Shown here one piece after another: positions 32,302 to 43,400 of a DNA stretch of 64,000 nucleotides. The stretch's first letter is position 1; every line of letters starts with the position of its first letter. This stretch comes from Schistocerca nitens. Its lineage: Eukaryota > Arthropoda > Insecta > Orthoptera > Acrididae. Below the pieces are notes generated by a model. It was not told the DNA's origin. It did no database searches and worked only from the letters and a program-made list of their open reading frames with translations. The position numbers and the translations under genes are program-made. The stretch is from positions 533,841,383-533,905,382 of the forward strand of contig NC_064621.1 of the NCBI RefSeq assembly GCF_023898315.1, read 5' to 3'.

Positions 32302-32319
32302 CCAGCCTTAGGTAATATC

Positions 32320-33102
32320 CCAGAGTGACTTAAACATATCATCTTGCAGTGGATGCCAACAGTAGGTATCTGGGCACACCCAAATACCTTTTGCATTCTT
32401 TATTTTATGAGCTTTTGAAATTAAAAGATGTGATAATTATGTGTATTCCTGTATGTGCTACTTGGAGTAGCTATCTGGACCAGTGTCAGGAATTGTACCA
32501 ACTCTGTGTAGATGGCTGCTGAGATAGCAGTGTTTAGGTTTTGAAAGCACACATCACATTGGATGCACATGTCACCATCTTTAGGTTCTGCACCAAGTGC
32601 ATTTATGTTATATGCTTCACAAAATTTTGAACATGTTGCTTTTATAAAACATGTTCAAGTTCTTCCACTTTACTTTGTACATACTGTTTTCTTCTAGTGC
32701 TACTTATGTTGCCTGGCTGTTTATGGGGGGATATATTAGGGGCTGCAACAGAAATACTAACATTCAGCATATCAACAATTGCACACCCAGGAATATAAAA
32801 TCTGCACTGACTCCTTCAGTTTCACATCCCAGTGACAGTGATGATTCAGGTGGGTTATCACTAAATTTCTTGTTATAGCAAGTGTAGCAATTCCTGCACA
32901 GTGTATGTGATGGTAACACAGTTACTTGAGAACCAAGATATTTCTGCAATACCTCTAACAGACTTCCAACAATTGTGAAGTGATTTTCACTTTTCTTAAA
33001 TGCCACCTTCTTGTTTCTTTTTTCGTTGTCCACATACCTCGCCCTTTGATTACTGTATTTCCTCATTGACATTGTACCTAACAAAAAGTTCAAACTGATC
33101 AC
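32320..33102 (-). pseudogene. Decayed repeat-family protein, N-terminal cysteine-rich part
   Basis: The frame at 33102-32764 has a basic segment (RNKKVAFKKSENHF), a VGSLLEVLQKYLGSQVTVLP helix-rich stretch and a cysteine motif LCRNCYTCYNKKFSDNPPES. Farther down, 32620-32430 gives KATCSKFCEAYN and MCIQCDVCF. These paired cysteines look like a zinc-binding N-terminus. The likely C-terminal half is at 28560-27480, on the far side of the Harbinger-like insertion. I do not recognise a named gene. The link between the halves is inference from order and strand. Confidence 0.45.
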
Positions 33103-33921
33103 AACACTCTATGCAGAATGATTCTCGTGCAAGTTCTCACTTGTTTGTTATAAACACAAGAGAGACGGAAACAGTATTGCCAACATCTGCATATTTTAAA
33201 GATTCAATGATGTGAAATATGTAGAATGTTGAAAAATTTCTAACACTGTACACAGAAAATTATTGGCCTCTTTGATTGCAGTAACCAAACAATATACTGT
33301 GCACTTTTCATAATATATTTTTTCCAGAGAAATTCATAATGATGAACTGACATGCCCCGTATGATTTGGGATGAAATTGCCCCACTGATATTCAAAGGGT
33401 TAAGATATTATAAGTTATCTATTCCACAAAGTTGAATTGTAAGAAAGTGTTAATCAAATTATGTACATTTGTTTGTAAAAATATTCATTACAGGGGTACT
33501 GGCATGAATGTCAAGAGATCTTTATTTTCCAAATACAACTAAAATTATGCTGCTAGTGTTGTAGATCTGATAAAGACAAATTCAACAACATTTTAATCTC
33601 CAAAATCTGATAAACGGCTTTGAAGAAATTACACTGTTTAGAACTTCGGATTTTTCTGTTTGAATATCAAATAATTCCTATCCTATTCAAAAGTATGAAA
33701 TACAACATGAAGTTGCAGCTGATGGGATGATCCAGCCAAGTGAGGCTAATGAGAGTTTTGAAAGAGCATAGAAAATGTTCACTAAAGGGTGATGGTAATC
33801 ACACTTGGCTACATCATGTTGGTCTTGCATACCAACTGGAAAGCAGTGGACATGACATCTAGCAGTGATTCACAAGTTAACTATTGGAACTGTATTGAAT
33901 GTATATGTAAAATGGTAAAAT
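33103..33921. other. AT-rich region without recognised features
   Basis: No open frame, repeat or motif that I can support. Confidence 0.35.
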
Positions 33922-33929
33922 ATGGGATA

Positions 33930-34960
33930 CAGATTCTTAAACATACTCTCCAGGCACATTAATGTGCCCACTTGTCAGAAGCATGAAAAACCACCCTTTG
34001 CAGTGCAGATCTCTATGAGATGTGCAGGAAGAGAGTCACTGAGGTTCTGGAAGGTACTGACAGGGATGTGGAGCCATGTCATATCCAGATGCACTAGGTT
34101 TACCAGTTGGGGACCCATGGTGCGATAATCTCAATCAAGATGGCCCCGCGGGTTCTCAGCTGGGTTTAAATCTGGGAAATTTGGTGGCCATGGGAATATG
34201 GTAAACTCATCCTGGTGATTTTTGAAATCTGCTTGTACACTGTGAGCTGTGTAACAAGTGGTGTTGTCCTGCTATAAGATGCCATTGAGCCAAGGAAAAA
34301 CAAAACAGCGAATAGGGATGGATGTGGTCCCCAAGGATAGATGCATACTTCTGTTGCTCCATTGTGCCTTCCAGAATGATGAGATCACCCAGATAATGTC
34401 ACAAAAACATTCTCCAGACCATAATGCTCTCTCCTCCAGCCTGGATTGGTGCAGTGCAGTACACACGAAACGCCATCCGTCCAGTGGAGCCATAAAATGT
34501 GATTCATCTGAAAAGGCCACCTGTCAGCACTCAGTAGGTGTCCAGTTGTGGTACTGTCATGCAAATTCCAGCCTTTGTCACCAATGAACAGCAGCCAGCA
34601 TGGGTGCGTGAATCAGGCACCTGCTTTGGAGGGCCATACACAGCAACATTCAGTGAACAGTCATTGAGGTGACAGTGTTAGTAGCCTCTTGGTTCATCTG
34701 GGAGATCAGTTGCTCAACAGTGCACATCCATTCGCCCAGAAACATCTCCACAGCTGTTGTTTGCTCCAGTCATCTATGACCCATGGTGCTTGACAGTTGC
34801 CTAGGCACCAGTTTTAGATATAGCAATTTTGCCATGTGTGGTATACTTTAACCAAAGCTGCACTCTAACAATTTACAAACTTGACTGTTTTGGAAATGCT
34901 TCCACCCCTGCCTCAAAAGCCAGTGATCATGCCCTTTTCCAAGTGTAAGTGGTTATTGAT
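33930..34960 (-). pseudogene. Tc1/mariner transposase relic
   Basis: Minus-strand readings in several frames follow the Tc1 order. First comes an HTH-like region (LISQMNQEATNTVTSMTVH, LLCMALQSRCLIHAPML), then AFSDESHFM (first catalytic Asp) and LLQDNTTCYTAHSVQ (second Asp). PWPPNFPDLNPAEN (catalytic Glu) and WLHIPVSTFQNLSDSLPAH with TAKGGF near the end follow. I count 36 residues between the second Asp and the Glu. Several stops (for example TAG just before QDN) show that it is dead. No bounding TIRs were located. Confidence 0.82.
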
Positions 34961-35160
34961 CATTGATTAGAGTCTCTTAGATTCAACTCTCATTCTATAG
35001 ACCCAAAAATGAAATGATTCTCATGGGTGTGGAAATGTCAGAAAGTATAACATAAAAAACATAGAACATTTGAATATAGTACTCACTATTCTGATCATTT
35101 GCTAGGAGATTGTTAAGATATATGAATATGTTACGGTAAACTGGAACTGGTAATATTTAC
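34961..35160. other. Spacer without recognised features
   Basis: AT-rich, between the mariner relic and the end of LINE epsilon. Confidence 0.3.
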
Positions 35161-35275
35161 AGAATTAATACACTGTCAGAATGAAACATGCTTATGCACT
35201 TTTAATAAATTTATCATACACAAAACGCCTAACCCTGACTATTGTGACCTAGTGCTGTAAAAATTGAAATATAAC
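35161..35275 (-). pseudogene. LINE epsilon, last piece (3' UTR)
   Basis: The sequence left of the Penelope-like element 2 target duplication continues the minus-strand sequence found right of it (39068 upward). It has no coding capacity and ends near 35160. Assigned by continuity only. Confidence 0.5.
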
Positions 35276-35472
35276 AGACATTTTTACTTAATCAAACAAT
35301 GGAAACTCCAGGTAGGAATATCAACAATGTAGGGAAAGGTAGATTGCTACTTACTGTCTACTTACTGTAAAGAAGCCATGTCAAGTTGCAGACAGGCATG
35401 ATTAAACACACACACACACATACACACCACAAGCAAGCAAGCACACCTCATGCACACATGACAGCCAATTCC

Positions 35473-36766
35473 AGCATCTCAGGCCGGAGTGCAGTATCAC
35501 ATGGAATGCAAGTGGCAATCTGGAGGGGATGGGGAAGGGGAAGGGATACTAGTGTGCAGGTGGGGAGAGAGATGAACGCTGTCTGGTGGAGCATGCAGGG
35601 ACTAGACTCCAACAGGCACAGTGTCTGGAGTTTGTGGGACAGGGAGGTGGAGAAAAAAGGAACAAAAAATGAGAGGAGCAGGGAAGGACAGGGGGGTGCA
35701 AATAAACAGGGTGGGAGAGGAGAATGGGGAAGACATTATAGGACATAGGGGGTGAAAACTGTTGGGTTCAGGGTGTGGGGACAGTATGTTACTCTAGGTT
35801 GAGGCCAGGATAATTGTGGTAGTGGGGAATGTGTTGTAACGATAACTCGCATCTGCATAGTTCAGAAAAGCTGGCGATGGAGGGAAGGATCCAGATGGCT
35901 CGGGTAGTGAAGCAGCCATTGAAATCACGTGTGTTATGTTCAGCTGCATGTTGTGCCACAGGTGGTGTATTTTACTCTTGGCCCCAGTTTGGTGGTGGCC
36001 GTTCATTCTGGTGGACAGCTGGTTGGTGGTCATACTAATATAAAAAGCTGTGCAATGATTGCAGCAGAAGTGGTAAATGACATGGCTGCTATCACAGTTA
36101 GCCTGGCCCCTGGTGGTGTAGCATCTCAGGCCGGAGTGCAGTATCACATGGAATGCAAGTGGCAGTCTGGAGGGGATGGGGAAGGGGAAGGGATACTAGT
36201 GTGCAGGTGGGGAGAGAGATGAACGCTGTCTGGTGGAGCATGCAGGGACTAGACTCCAACAGGCACAGTGTCTGGAGTTTGTGGGACAGGGAGGTGGAGA
36301 AAAAAGGAACAAAAAATGAGAGGAGCAGGGAAGGACAGGGGGGTGCAAATAAACAGGGTGGGAGAGGAGAATGGGGAAGACTTTATAGGACATAGGGGGT
36401 GAAAACTGTTGGGTTCAGGGTGTGGGGACAGTATGTTACTCTAGGTTGAGGCCAGGATAATTGTGGTAGTGGGGAATGTGTTGTAACGATAACTCGCATC
36501 TGCATAGTTCAGAAAAGCTGGCGATGGAGGGAAGGATCCAGATGGCTCGGGTAGTGAAGCAGCCATTGAAATCACGTGTGTTATGTTCAGCTGCATGTTG
36601 TGCCACAGGTGGTGAATTTTACTCTTGGCCCCAGTTTGGTGGTGGCCGTTCATTCTGGTGGACAGCTGGTTGGTGGTCATACTAATATAAAAAGCTGTGC
36701 AATGATTGCAGCAGAAGTGGTAAATGACATGGCTGCTATCACAGTTAGCCTGGCCCCTGATGGTGT
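35473..36766 (-). repeat. 647-bp tandem duplication of the Penelope-like 3' region
   Basis: agcatctcaggccggagt starts at 35473 and again at 36120, and the two units (35473-36119 and 36120-36766) are nearly identical. I noticed four substitutions. Each contains the GIY-YIG core (HCTAFYISMTTNQLSTRMNG) on the minus strand. Partial tandem copies of the 3' part are characteristic of Penelope-like elements ('pseudo-LTR'). Confidence 0.92.
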
Positions 36767-36990
36767 AGGATAAACCCGTGACAGGACTGGAATACAAAGT
36801 GCTGAGTGGGTAGATTGGGCATGTTTTGCACCTGGTCTTCCCAGGAATATGATCCTTGTGGCATGGGGTTGGAATTGGGAGTGGCATGGGGATGGACTAG
36901 GATATTTTGGAGGTTGGGTGGGTGACAGGAAACCACTTTAAGAGAGATGAAAAGTACCTTGAGTAGAATGTCCCTCGTTTCAGGGCACAA
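36441..36990 (-). pseudogene. GIY-YIG endonuclease region of Penelope-like element 2
   Basis: On the minus strand, a cysteine-bearing linker (RCKTCPIYPLSTLYSSPVTG) leads to CDSSHVIYHFCCNHC and the nuclease core TAFYISMTTNQLSTRMNGHHQT. AKSKIHHLWHNMQLNITHV and PSGSFPPSPAFLN follow. The YIS in place of YIG is a change in the signature. A second, nearly identical copy lies at 36147-35794 through the tandem duplication. The nuclease would nick the insertion target for reverse transcription. Confidence 0.82.
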
Positions 36991-37000
36991 TTATAGGTAA

Positions 37001-38160
37001 TCAAAGCCCTGGCAAAGGATGTGGTTCAGTTGTTCCAGTCCTGGATGGTACTGGGTGATCGAGGGGACACTCCTTCGTGGCTGGTTTTTGGGGGTGGTGG
37101 AAGGATTGGAGTTGTGAGGGGAAATGCGATGGGAGATCTGTTTGCAGACTATGTCTTGGGGATAGTCCTGTCTGTGAAGGCATTGGTGAGACCCTCAGCA
37201 TATTGAGCATGGAAGTTTTTGTCACTGCAGATATGCCATCCCTGTGTAACCAGGCTATATGGGAGGGATTTTTTGGTGTGAAAGGGATGACAGCTGTCAA
37301 AATGCAGGAGCTGTTGGTGGTAGGTGTGTTAATTTGGACAGAGGTGTTGGTGGAGCCATCAGAGAGAAGGAGGTCAACATCTAGGAAGGTGGCATGCTGG
37401 TTTGGGGAGGACCACCTGAAGTGGATGGGAGAGGTGTTGAGGTTGTGAAGGAATGATGATAGGGTGTCTCAGCCGTGGATCTAGATCATGAGGAGATCAT
37501 CAATGAACCTGAACCAGACTAGGCATTTGGTGTTCTGGGAGGCTTCGAAGATCTCCTCAAGATGGACCATAAAAAGTTGGGCATTGGAGGGTGCCATGCG
37601 GGTGCCCATGGCTGTGCCGCAGATTTGTTTATATACCTTCCCTTCCAATGAGAAGTAGTTGTGCGTTAGGATAAAGTTAGAAAGATGTATGAGGAATGAA
37701 GTAGTTTGTTTGGAGTCTGAAGAACTTTGGGAAAGATAATGTTCCATAGCGGTAAGACCATGGGCATGAGGGATGTTGGTGTGGTCCACAGTGAGGAGTA
37801 GGGATCCAGGAGGTAATGGAGTGGAGATGGTGGAGAGTTGGTGAAGGAAGTGGTTGGAATCTTTGATGTGTGAGGCTGGATTATGGGCAGTTGGTTGGAG
37901 GTGTTTCTCAGTGAGTGCCAAAATTCTTTCAGTGGGGTGCAATAGCCAGCCACAGTGGGACATCCAGGATAGTTGGGTTTGTGGAGTTTGGGGAGCATGT
38001 AGAAGGTGGGTGTGTGAGCTTCAAAGGGGTGAGGAGGGTAATGGACGCAGTGGAGATAGTCTGGGAAGGGCGTAGGGAGATTTTGTTGGACTTCAGGGAT
38101 GGGAGTCAGACAGTTGGCAGAGGCCTTCTGCCAGATAGTCGCTGCGATTGATCACAACAG
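37001..38160 (-). pseudogene. Reverse transcriptase of Penelope-like element 2
   Basis: Minus-strand blocks in order are MLPKLHKPNYPGCPTVAGY (the LPK.HK..PGRPIV block that marks Penelope-like RTs), LLTVDHTNIPHAHGL (the LYTNIPH palm block), FILTHNYFSLEGKVYKQICG, TAMGTRMAPSNAQLFM and the catalytic FRFIDDLLMI. A stop follows the IDD block, and the thumb (NLQNILV-type and KNPSHIAWLHRDGI) is in other frames down to 37001. All major RT motifs survive, so the element class is secure, but frameshifts prevent a single protein. Confidence 0.9.
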
Positions 38161-39000
38161 TGTTGGTCTGCAGGTAGGATGATTAGGTCAGGATTTGTTT
38201 TGTGGTTATGTATGGCTGTTCTTTCTACTACTGAAAGGTTGGTGTTTTGAGGAAGGGACCTGAGGAAGGATGGTGAGGCTAAGATGGAGATAAGGAATTT
38301 CTGGAAGGTGACCAGCAGGTGGTGTGGTTAGGTCGGAGGGGGGGATAACTGTTGGATAGTGATACAAACTGGAAGAGGCAGGGTTCAGTGTTGGAATTGG
38401 GTGGTTTTGGTTGGAGGGATTGGCAGCAAAGAAGTGCTTCCATTGCAGGGATCAGGGGAAGGAGAGTAGGTCTTTGACAAGTCCAGCATGGTTAAATTTG
38501 GATGGAACTGAGGGTTTTGGTGGAAAGGTTAACGACAGTATTATGGGAATGTTTTGGCTCTGGATGTGGTGGAGGCTTATGTATGGAGTTTTGGGGGTGT
38601 GGCAAGTTGAAAAGGTCAGCTAGGCAGGGTTTAGCTGCTGTTGAGGGGTGAACCAGGAGGAAAACTGTGGCTGCAATAGGTGCTGGATAGTGGCGACCGA
38701 AGGTGGCAGTAGGATGTCAGCAGGTTGGATAATTTATGGAGGTGGTGTCTGGAATGCTCCTCCAGTGCTGGAGAGCTGGGGATTCAGTTTTGGGTATTGC
38801 AGAGTAGTAGTATCTTGTGGAGAGAGCAGAGGAGCCTGTGCCATGCAGATGTGTTTTTGGACTGCCAGTTTTGTGAGGACCAGGGATTGGTGGAATCTGA
38901 AAAGGTTTAGGGCATTGTTAAAGGAGTGATGGGATTCAGAGAATGGAATCTTTACAGTTAGGCAATTTGGGGGGTCATTTTTAATCATGCCTGTCTGCTA
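38161..39000 (-). pseudogene. N-terminal region of Penelope-like element 2 protein
   Basis: Minus-strand frames (for example 38988-38734) include FSESHHSFNNALNLFRFHQ and a Pro/Gln/Thr-rich part, ahead of the RT blocks. No domain is recognised. It lies where the N-terminal extension of Penelope-like proteins is expected. Confidence 0.5.
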
Positions 39001-39067
39001 CTTGACATGTCTTCCTTACAGCAAGTAGCGATCTATGTTTTCCTATATTGTAGACATTTTTACTTAA

Positions 39068-41678
39068 GCTGATCTAACAATACCTCTTACGATATTCATC
39101 TATAGAGTAGAAGGAGTTACATTCCAAAAAGTCTTTCAAACTCTAACTGTGCTTTATCTGAAACCAACTTTTTAATGGTTGCTGGCAATTTGTTGAAAAT
39201 GTTTGTTTGTGGATGTTGGATCCCTTTTTTGACCAACATAAGCAGTTTTAGGTCTGTATGTAGGTTGTTGTTATTCCCAGTGTTGATACTATGTAATGGA
39301 GCTATTGGTTGGAAATAGAGGTACATCATTTGCAACAAATTTCATTAAGGAATAAATATAGTGAGAAGCAGTTGTTAGAATACCCAGTTTCTTGAACAGG
39401 TTTCTACTTGATGTTCTTGAACGTACAACACAAATGAGACTTATTACATGCTTTTGCACTCTAATAACTTTTGCTCAGTTTGACTAGTTGCCCCAAAATA
39501 TGATACAGTATGATGTAGTACTATGAAAGCAAGTAAAGTATGCAAGTTTTTTTTACATCAGACATCATTCACATTGAAAATACAGAGATGTTTTGGTGCT
39601 TCAGCAGTTCTGTGGCATGCCCTTCCCAACTGAATTTATTATTGAGTTGTCATCCCAGATATTTAATATTGTCAATCTCTTCTACCTGCATGTCATCATA
39701 TGTTATAACCATGCTGTAAGGTCAGATTCTGGACTGACTTTTCAAAATTTGATAGTGAATTAGCTATAAACCATTTATTAATATCAGTGAAAATTTGATT
39801 AGCAGTCACATCTAAATCTGGACTTGACTTGCTATTTATTGCAAAGTTTGTATCATCTGCAAACAAAGCAAACTTAGCATCTGGCAATGTAACAGATGAT
39901 AGGTCATTAATGTACACAAGAGAAAGCAATGGACCCAAGGTCGAACCTTGAGGAACATCACATGTAATTAATTCTCAATCAGATGATGACTGATTGCTTA
40001 TTCCATGGGTATTTTGAAACATCATCCTTTGTTTTCTGTTAGTTAGATAAGATTCAAGCCATTTTGCAGCACTGCCAGTGACACCATAAAATTCTAATTT
40101 ACTTAAGAAACTGCTGTGATTCACACTGGCAAAGGCCAGGTCACAGGAAATACCAGTAGCCTCTAATTTCTTAGCTAATCAATTAAGTATATTCTCACTG
40201 TCTGTGTAAATAGCCTTCTCTATATTGGAGAACCCTTAAGGAACCCAAACTATGACTTTGTCTATATATTGTTTGTGTCAGATGCGTAAGAAGACATTCA
40301 AACTCAACTTCTTTAAAATTTTTGAAAAAACCAGGAAAAGTGAAATTGCTCAGTAATTTGACAGCATCTCTTTATCCCCCTTCTTGTAAAGAGGCTTAAC
40401 GTAAGTGCATTTCAGTCAGTATGGAAATGTTCTGCTGATTAAGAGATTGATTACACAAATAAGACAGAACTCAACTCACATGAACAGTCTTTGATTAACT
40501 TTATTGATATGTTGTATTGATGCATTTTCATAACCACTAGAGTACTTTGTTTTCAAGGATTTTATTATAGATGCTACTTCATTTGGAGAAGTGAGTGTCT
40601 TTCCATTTTATTGAAGTTATTTGTGGAGAATTGTCTCAGATATTCCATTGCACTGTTTACTGAACTTTATAAACCCAAATTGTCAGTAATAGAAATAAAG
40701 TACTTGTTTAAGAGGTTAACAACGCTACATGCACTTCTTACCAGTGTCTCATATATATTTAGAGATATCTGTTCCGCTTCCTTTCTGGCCCCACCTGTCT
40801 CCGTCTTCTCTATATCCCAAATAGTTTTTATTTTGTTGCCTAATCTTTTGTTGCCTAATCTTTTTCTCTTAATAAAGCTGCTTTGACATCTGGATCAATT
40901 GCATCAGTATTTTGCAATATTGTCTGTAATGCATTACAGTGCTATAATCAGAGCTGTTTTTAGAAGGTAGAAACAGTTTTCTTTTTGTCCCACATAATAT
41001 CTTTATTCCTTGTGTACTCTGTGGTTTATTGTTAGACTTCTGTTTGATTTGAATTAACTTTTGTGAAAAACAATTTTCAAATGACAATTTTCAAATGAAT
41101 TTAACGAATGCTTTGTATTTTCCATTTCAGTCAGAAATATTGTAAATGTCTATCCACTTCATGTATTTGAGCAATATCCTAAAATTCTCATTTTTTGGCT
41201 GATTTGTTACCCTCCAGACAAGTTTCAATATTTAACATAAGATGTTGCATGTCATGATCAGGTGGCCTATTTATTATTGGTCTTGTGATATTACATTTTC
41301 CCCTGGATTTGTCAACAAAGATATTATCAATTGCAGTCTCAGGGCATTTACATACTGTAGTTGTGAAGTTCACAGTAGGAATTAAATTGAATGACAATGT
41401 TACAGACTGCAATAACTGTTCACTGACAGAGTTTTTCAATAAATCCATATTAAAATCATGGGCAACTGCTGTTTCCTTGTATTTTGCATTGTGAGATTGG
41501 ACAACACAGCTTCCAGATTTTTTATGAAGAGGTTACAGTTTCCTGAATGCGCTCTGTGTGTATACTTAGTATTATAAAGGAATTTTTACGAAATACTACT
41601 TGTGTTGCACAAGCTTCTAAGTGCTGCTCTGAGCAAAATTTATTTATATTAATATTCTTGAAATTAAAACAGTTTCTG
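39068..41678 (-). pseudogene. LINE epsilon, main piece: endonuclease C-terminus and RT
   Basis: The minus-strand order fits a CR1-type LINE. 41678-41500 gives an endonuclease segment (FNFKNININKFCSEQHLEACATQVVF, IILSIH). 41448-41188 gives VCKCPETAIDNIFVD and PPDHDMQHL (the endonuclease end with DH). 39938-39696 carries the RT palm (GPLLSLVYINDL, the catalytic ALFADDTNFAI, INKWFIANSL). 39338-39117 carries the C-terminus (GIQHPQTNIFNKLPATIKKLV). It is heavily mutated between these blocks, and is interrupted on both sides by Penelope-type insertions. Confidence 0.8.
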
Positions 41679-41989
41679 ACAATTGTGGCTACTACAAAAG
41701 TGTTAAGGCTTTTGTGGCCACTTGGTGACAAACTACCTATTTGCTTTTGTCTCGGGTTCTTCAACCGACATTTGTCTGATGATTTTACTGACGTTTCACC
41801 AGCATGAGTGGCTGGCATTATCAAAGCTTCACCCTCCATTGCTGGTGGTGAACTGGAGCCGAGCTCGCAGCCGCAGACTATATGTACCTAGTGCGCCAAC
41901 ATCCAAGGGCTTCTCCGTGGTCATTTCCGGTGCAGTTCTTCTCTTGCTACCTGCGACGGTCGCTCGCTGCAGTATGGGAAGCCAGGATC

Positions 41990-42281
41990 CATTTACCTTA
42001 AGGTTTCTTCTTTCTTGTTGAAGCTATTCCTGTGTTTGTGTATTTCTACAGCTTCTCTGAACGAGCAAGTGTGATATTGCTTCTCTACAGCCAGAACTTC
42101 CGTGTTGGTGAATTTTATTACATGGTCGGTCTCACTCAGCGTGTGCTCTGCCGTGGCCGATTTCTCCAGCTGCCCAAACCTACAATGTCGCTTATGTTCT
42201 TTGATCCTGGTGTTCATTGATCATCCAGTCATTCTGACATAAACTTTTCCTCAAGTGCATGCTAAGCGGTTTACTCCCGAC
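41990..42281 (-). pseudogene. GIY-YIG endonuclease of second-lineage Penelope element
   Basis: The minus strand reads a degraded GVNRLACT.GKVYVRMTG, then NTRIKEHKRHCRFGQLEKSA, EHTLSETDHVIKF and FREAVEIHKHRNSFNKKEET. This is the classical GIY-YIG layout with the RxxEH helix and the downstream catalytic-region Glu. A stop within TG*S and the R for G in the YVG core show decay. It is cut upstream by the LINE at 42300. Confidence 0.85.
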
Positions 42282-42679
42282 ATTGCAAGTGGGTCCCTTG
42301 TGGAGTTGCTAGTCTCCCATCGGGCGCCTCCCCAGGTGGCGGATTGGGGAATGTTCACCAGATATGGTGGACACTGGGGAAATAAAATACCCAGGGCGGA
42401 CAAAAAATAGCAAAACAATAACTGCTGCCTTGCAGTTGGGAGTTGGGTCTCCAAAGGTTAAGGGAAGAAAACCCTGATTAAAAATCACCCGTCCCCTGGT
42501 AGGGGTTGGACACAGGGTTGACAGCCTGCTCTGTAAAAAACAACTGTTATGAAACTTCTACAAACTAAAGTTGGACGGATAAAGGAAGACGGACCTGGCA
42601 TGGAAAAGGACAAAGAGGATGGAATACAAGTAAATGAAGGAGGGAAAATTCGGAAGAAGAGAAATATAAGGCGTAGATC

Positions 42680-43400
42680 AGATCCATATATTGGTACTTG
42701 GAATGTGAGATCCCTATATTGACCAGGAGCACTGAAAGTAATGCTAGATCAAATAATGAGTCTGAAGCAAAGTATAATAGCACTACAAAAAATTAGATGG
42801 GCAGGGAGTGGAGTTTTAGAAAAGAAAGAGGTGAACATGTTCTATAGCTGCAGTGAAAGAAATCACCAACTGGGGACAGGATTTGTTGTACATCATCAAT
42901 TAAAGCATTTGGTAACAGGGTTTACACCCATTAGTCCAAGATTATCAACACTCAGGATAAAGGGGAAATTCTTTACCTACTCCATAATTAATGCACCAAC
43001 AGAAGAATCTGAAGATGAAGAGAAAGAAGTATTCTATGAATCTTTGGAAAGAGTATATGATGAGTTCCCAGGGCATGATATTAAAATAATAGCTGGAGAC
43101 CTAAACGCTCAGGTGGGGAAAGAACAGATTTATAGACCGATAATTGGCCCCCGCAGCAAACACGCAACAAGTAATGATAACGGAACAAGGCTTATACTGT
43201 TTCCAGCATCTAGAAATATGGTAATAGGATCAACACTGTTCCCACATAAAGGAATTCACAAGGGAACATGGGTCTCACCGAATGGAAACACAGTAAACCA
43301 GATTGACCATGTGTTGATAGATGTGAGACACAAATCGGACCTATTGGACGTGAGGAGTCTCAAAGGCCCAAACATAGATACAGATCATTTTCTGGTATGA
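42680..43400 (+). pseudogene. AP endonuclease of LINE delta
   Basis: Reads YIGTWNVRSLY (N-terminal motif; a TGA stop follows at about 42720), then an LQKIRW block (the usual catalytic ETRW reads KIRW). STLRIKGKFFTYSIINAPTE, IIAGDLNAQVGKE (GDFNA block), GTWVSPNGNTVNQIDHVLID and the catalytic TDHFLV follow. The stop after FLV at 43400 ends the frame. The layout is that of RTE-group endonucleases, which nick DNA to start target-primed reverse transcription. Confidence 0.87.

Larger units (their letters stand above)
28802..32310. mobile_element. PIF/Harbinger-like DNA transposon, internally deleted
   Basis: Ends ggctggtattacactatc at 28805 and its complement ending at 32307 form a TIR of about 35 bp (with atttctttgacaaa). 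They are flanked by TTA at 28802-28804 and 32308-32310, the TWA-type 3-bp duplication of PIF/Harbinger elements. A short plus-strand stretch near 32100-32210 (VKRRRM ... LVRPWI) resembles the RR.W.RPW N-terminal motif of Harbinger transposase. There is no room for the catalytic domain before the right TIR. A LINE occupies most of the interior. Confidence 0.75.
35276..39067 (-). mobile_element. Penelope-like element 2, with 647-bp tandem duplication
   Basis: The body at 35292-39051 is flanked by a perfect 16-bp duplication agacatttttacttaa (35276-35291 and 39052-39067). The termini are inverted relative to each other (35330-35390 against 38990-39045, sharing catgtcaag and agacaggcatga). On the minus strand the order is N-terminal region, RT, cysteine cluster, GIY-YIG, 3' region. 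The 3' region is present twice in tandem. This is the most complete Penelope-like copy here, but its frame is broken in several places. Confidence 0.92.
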
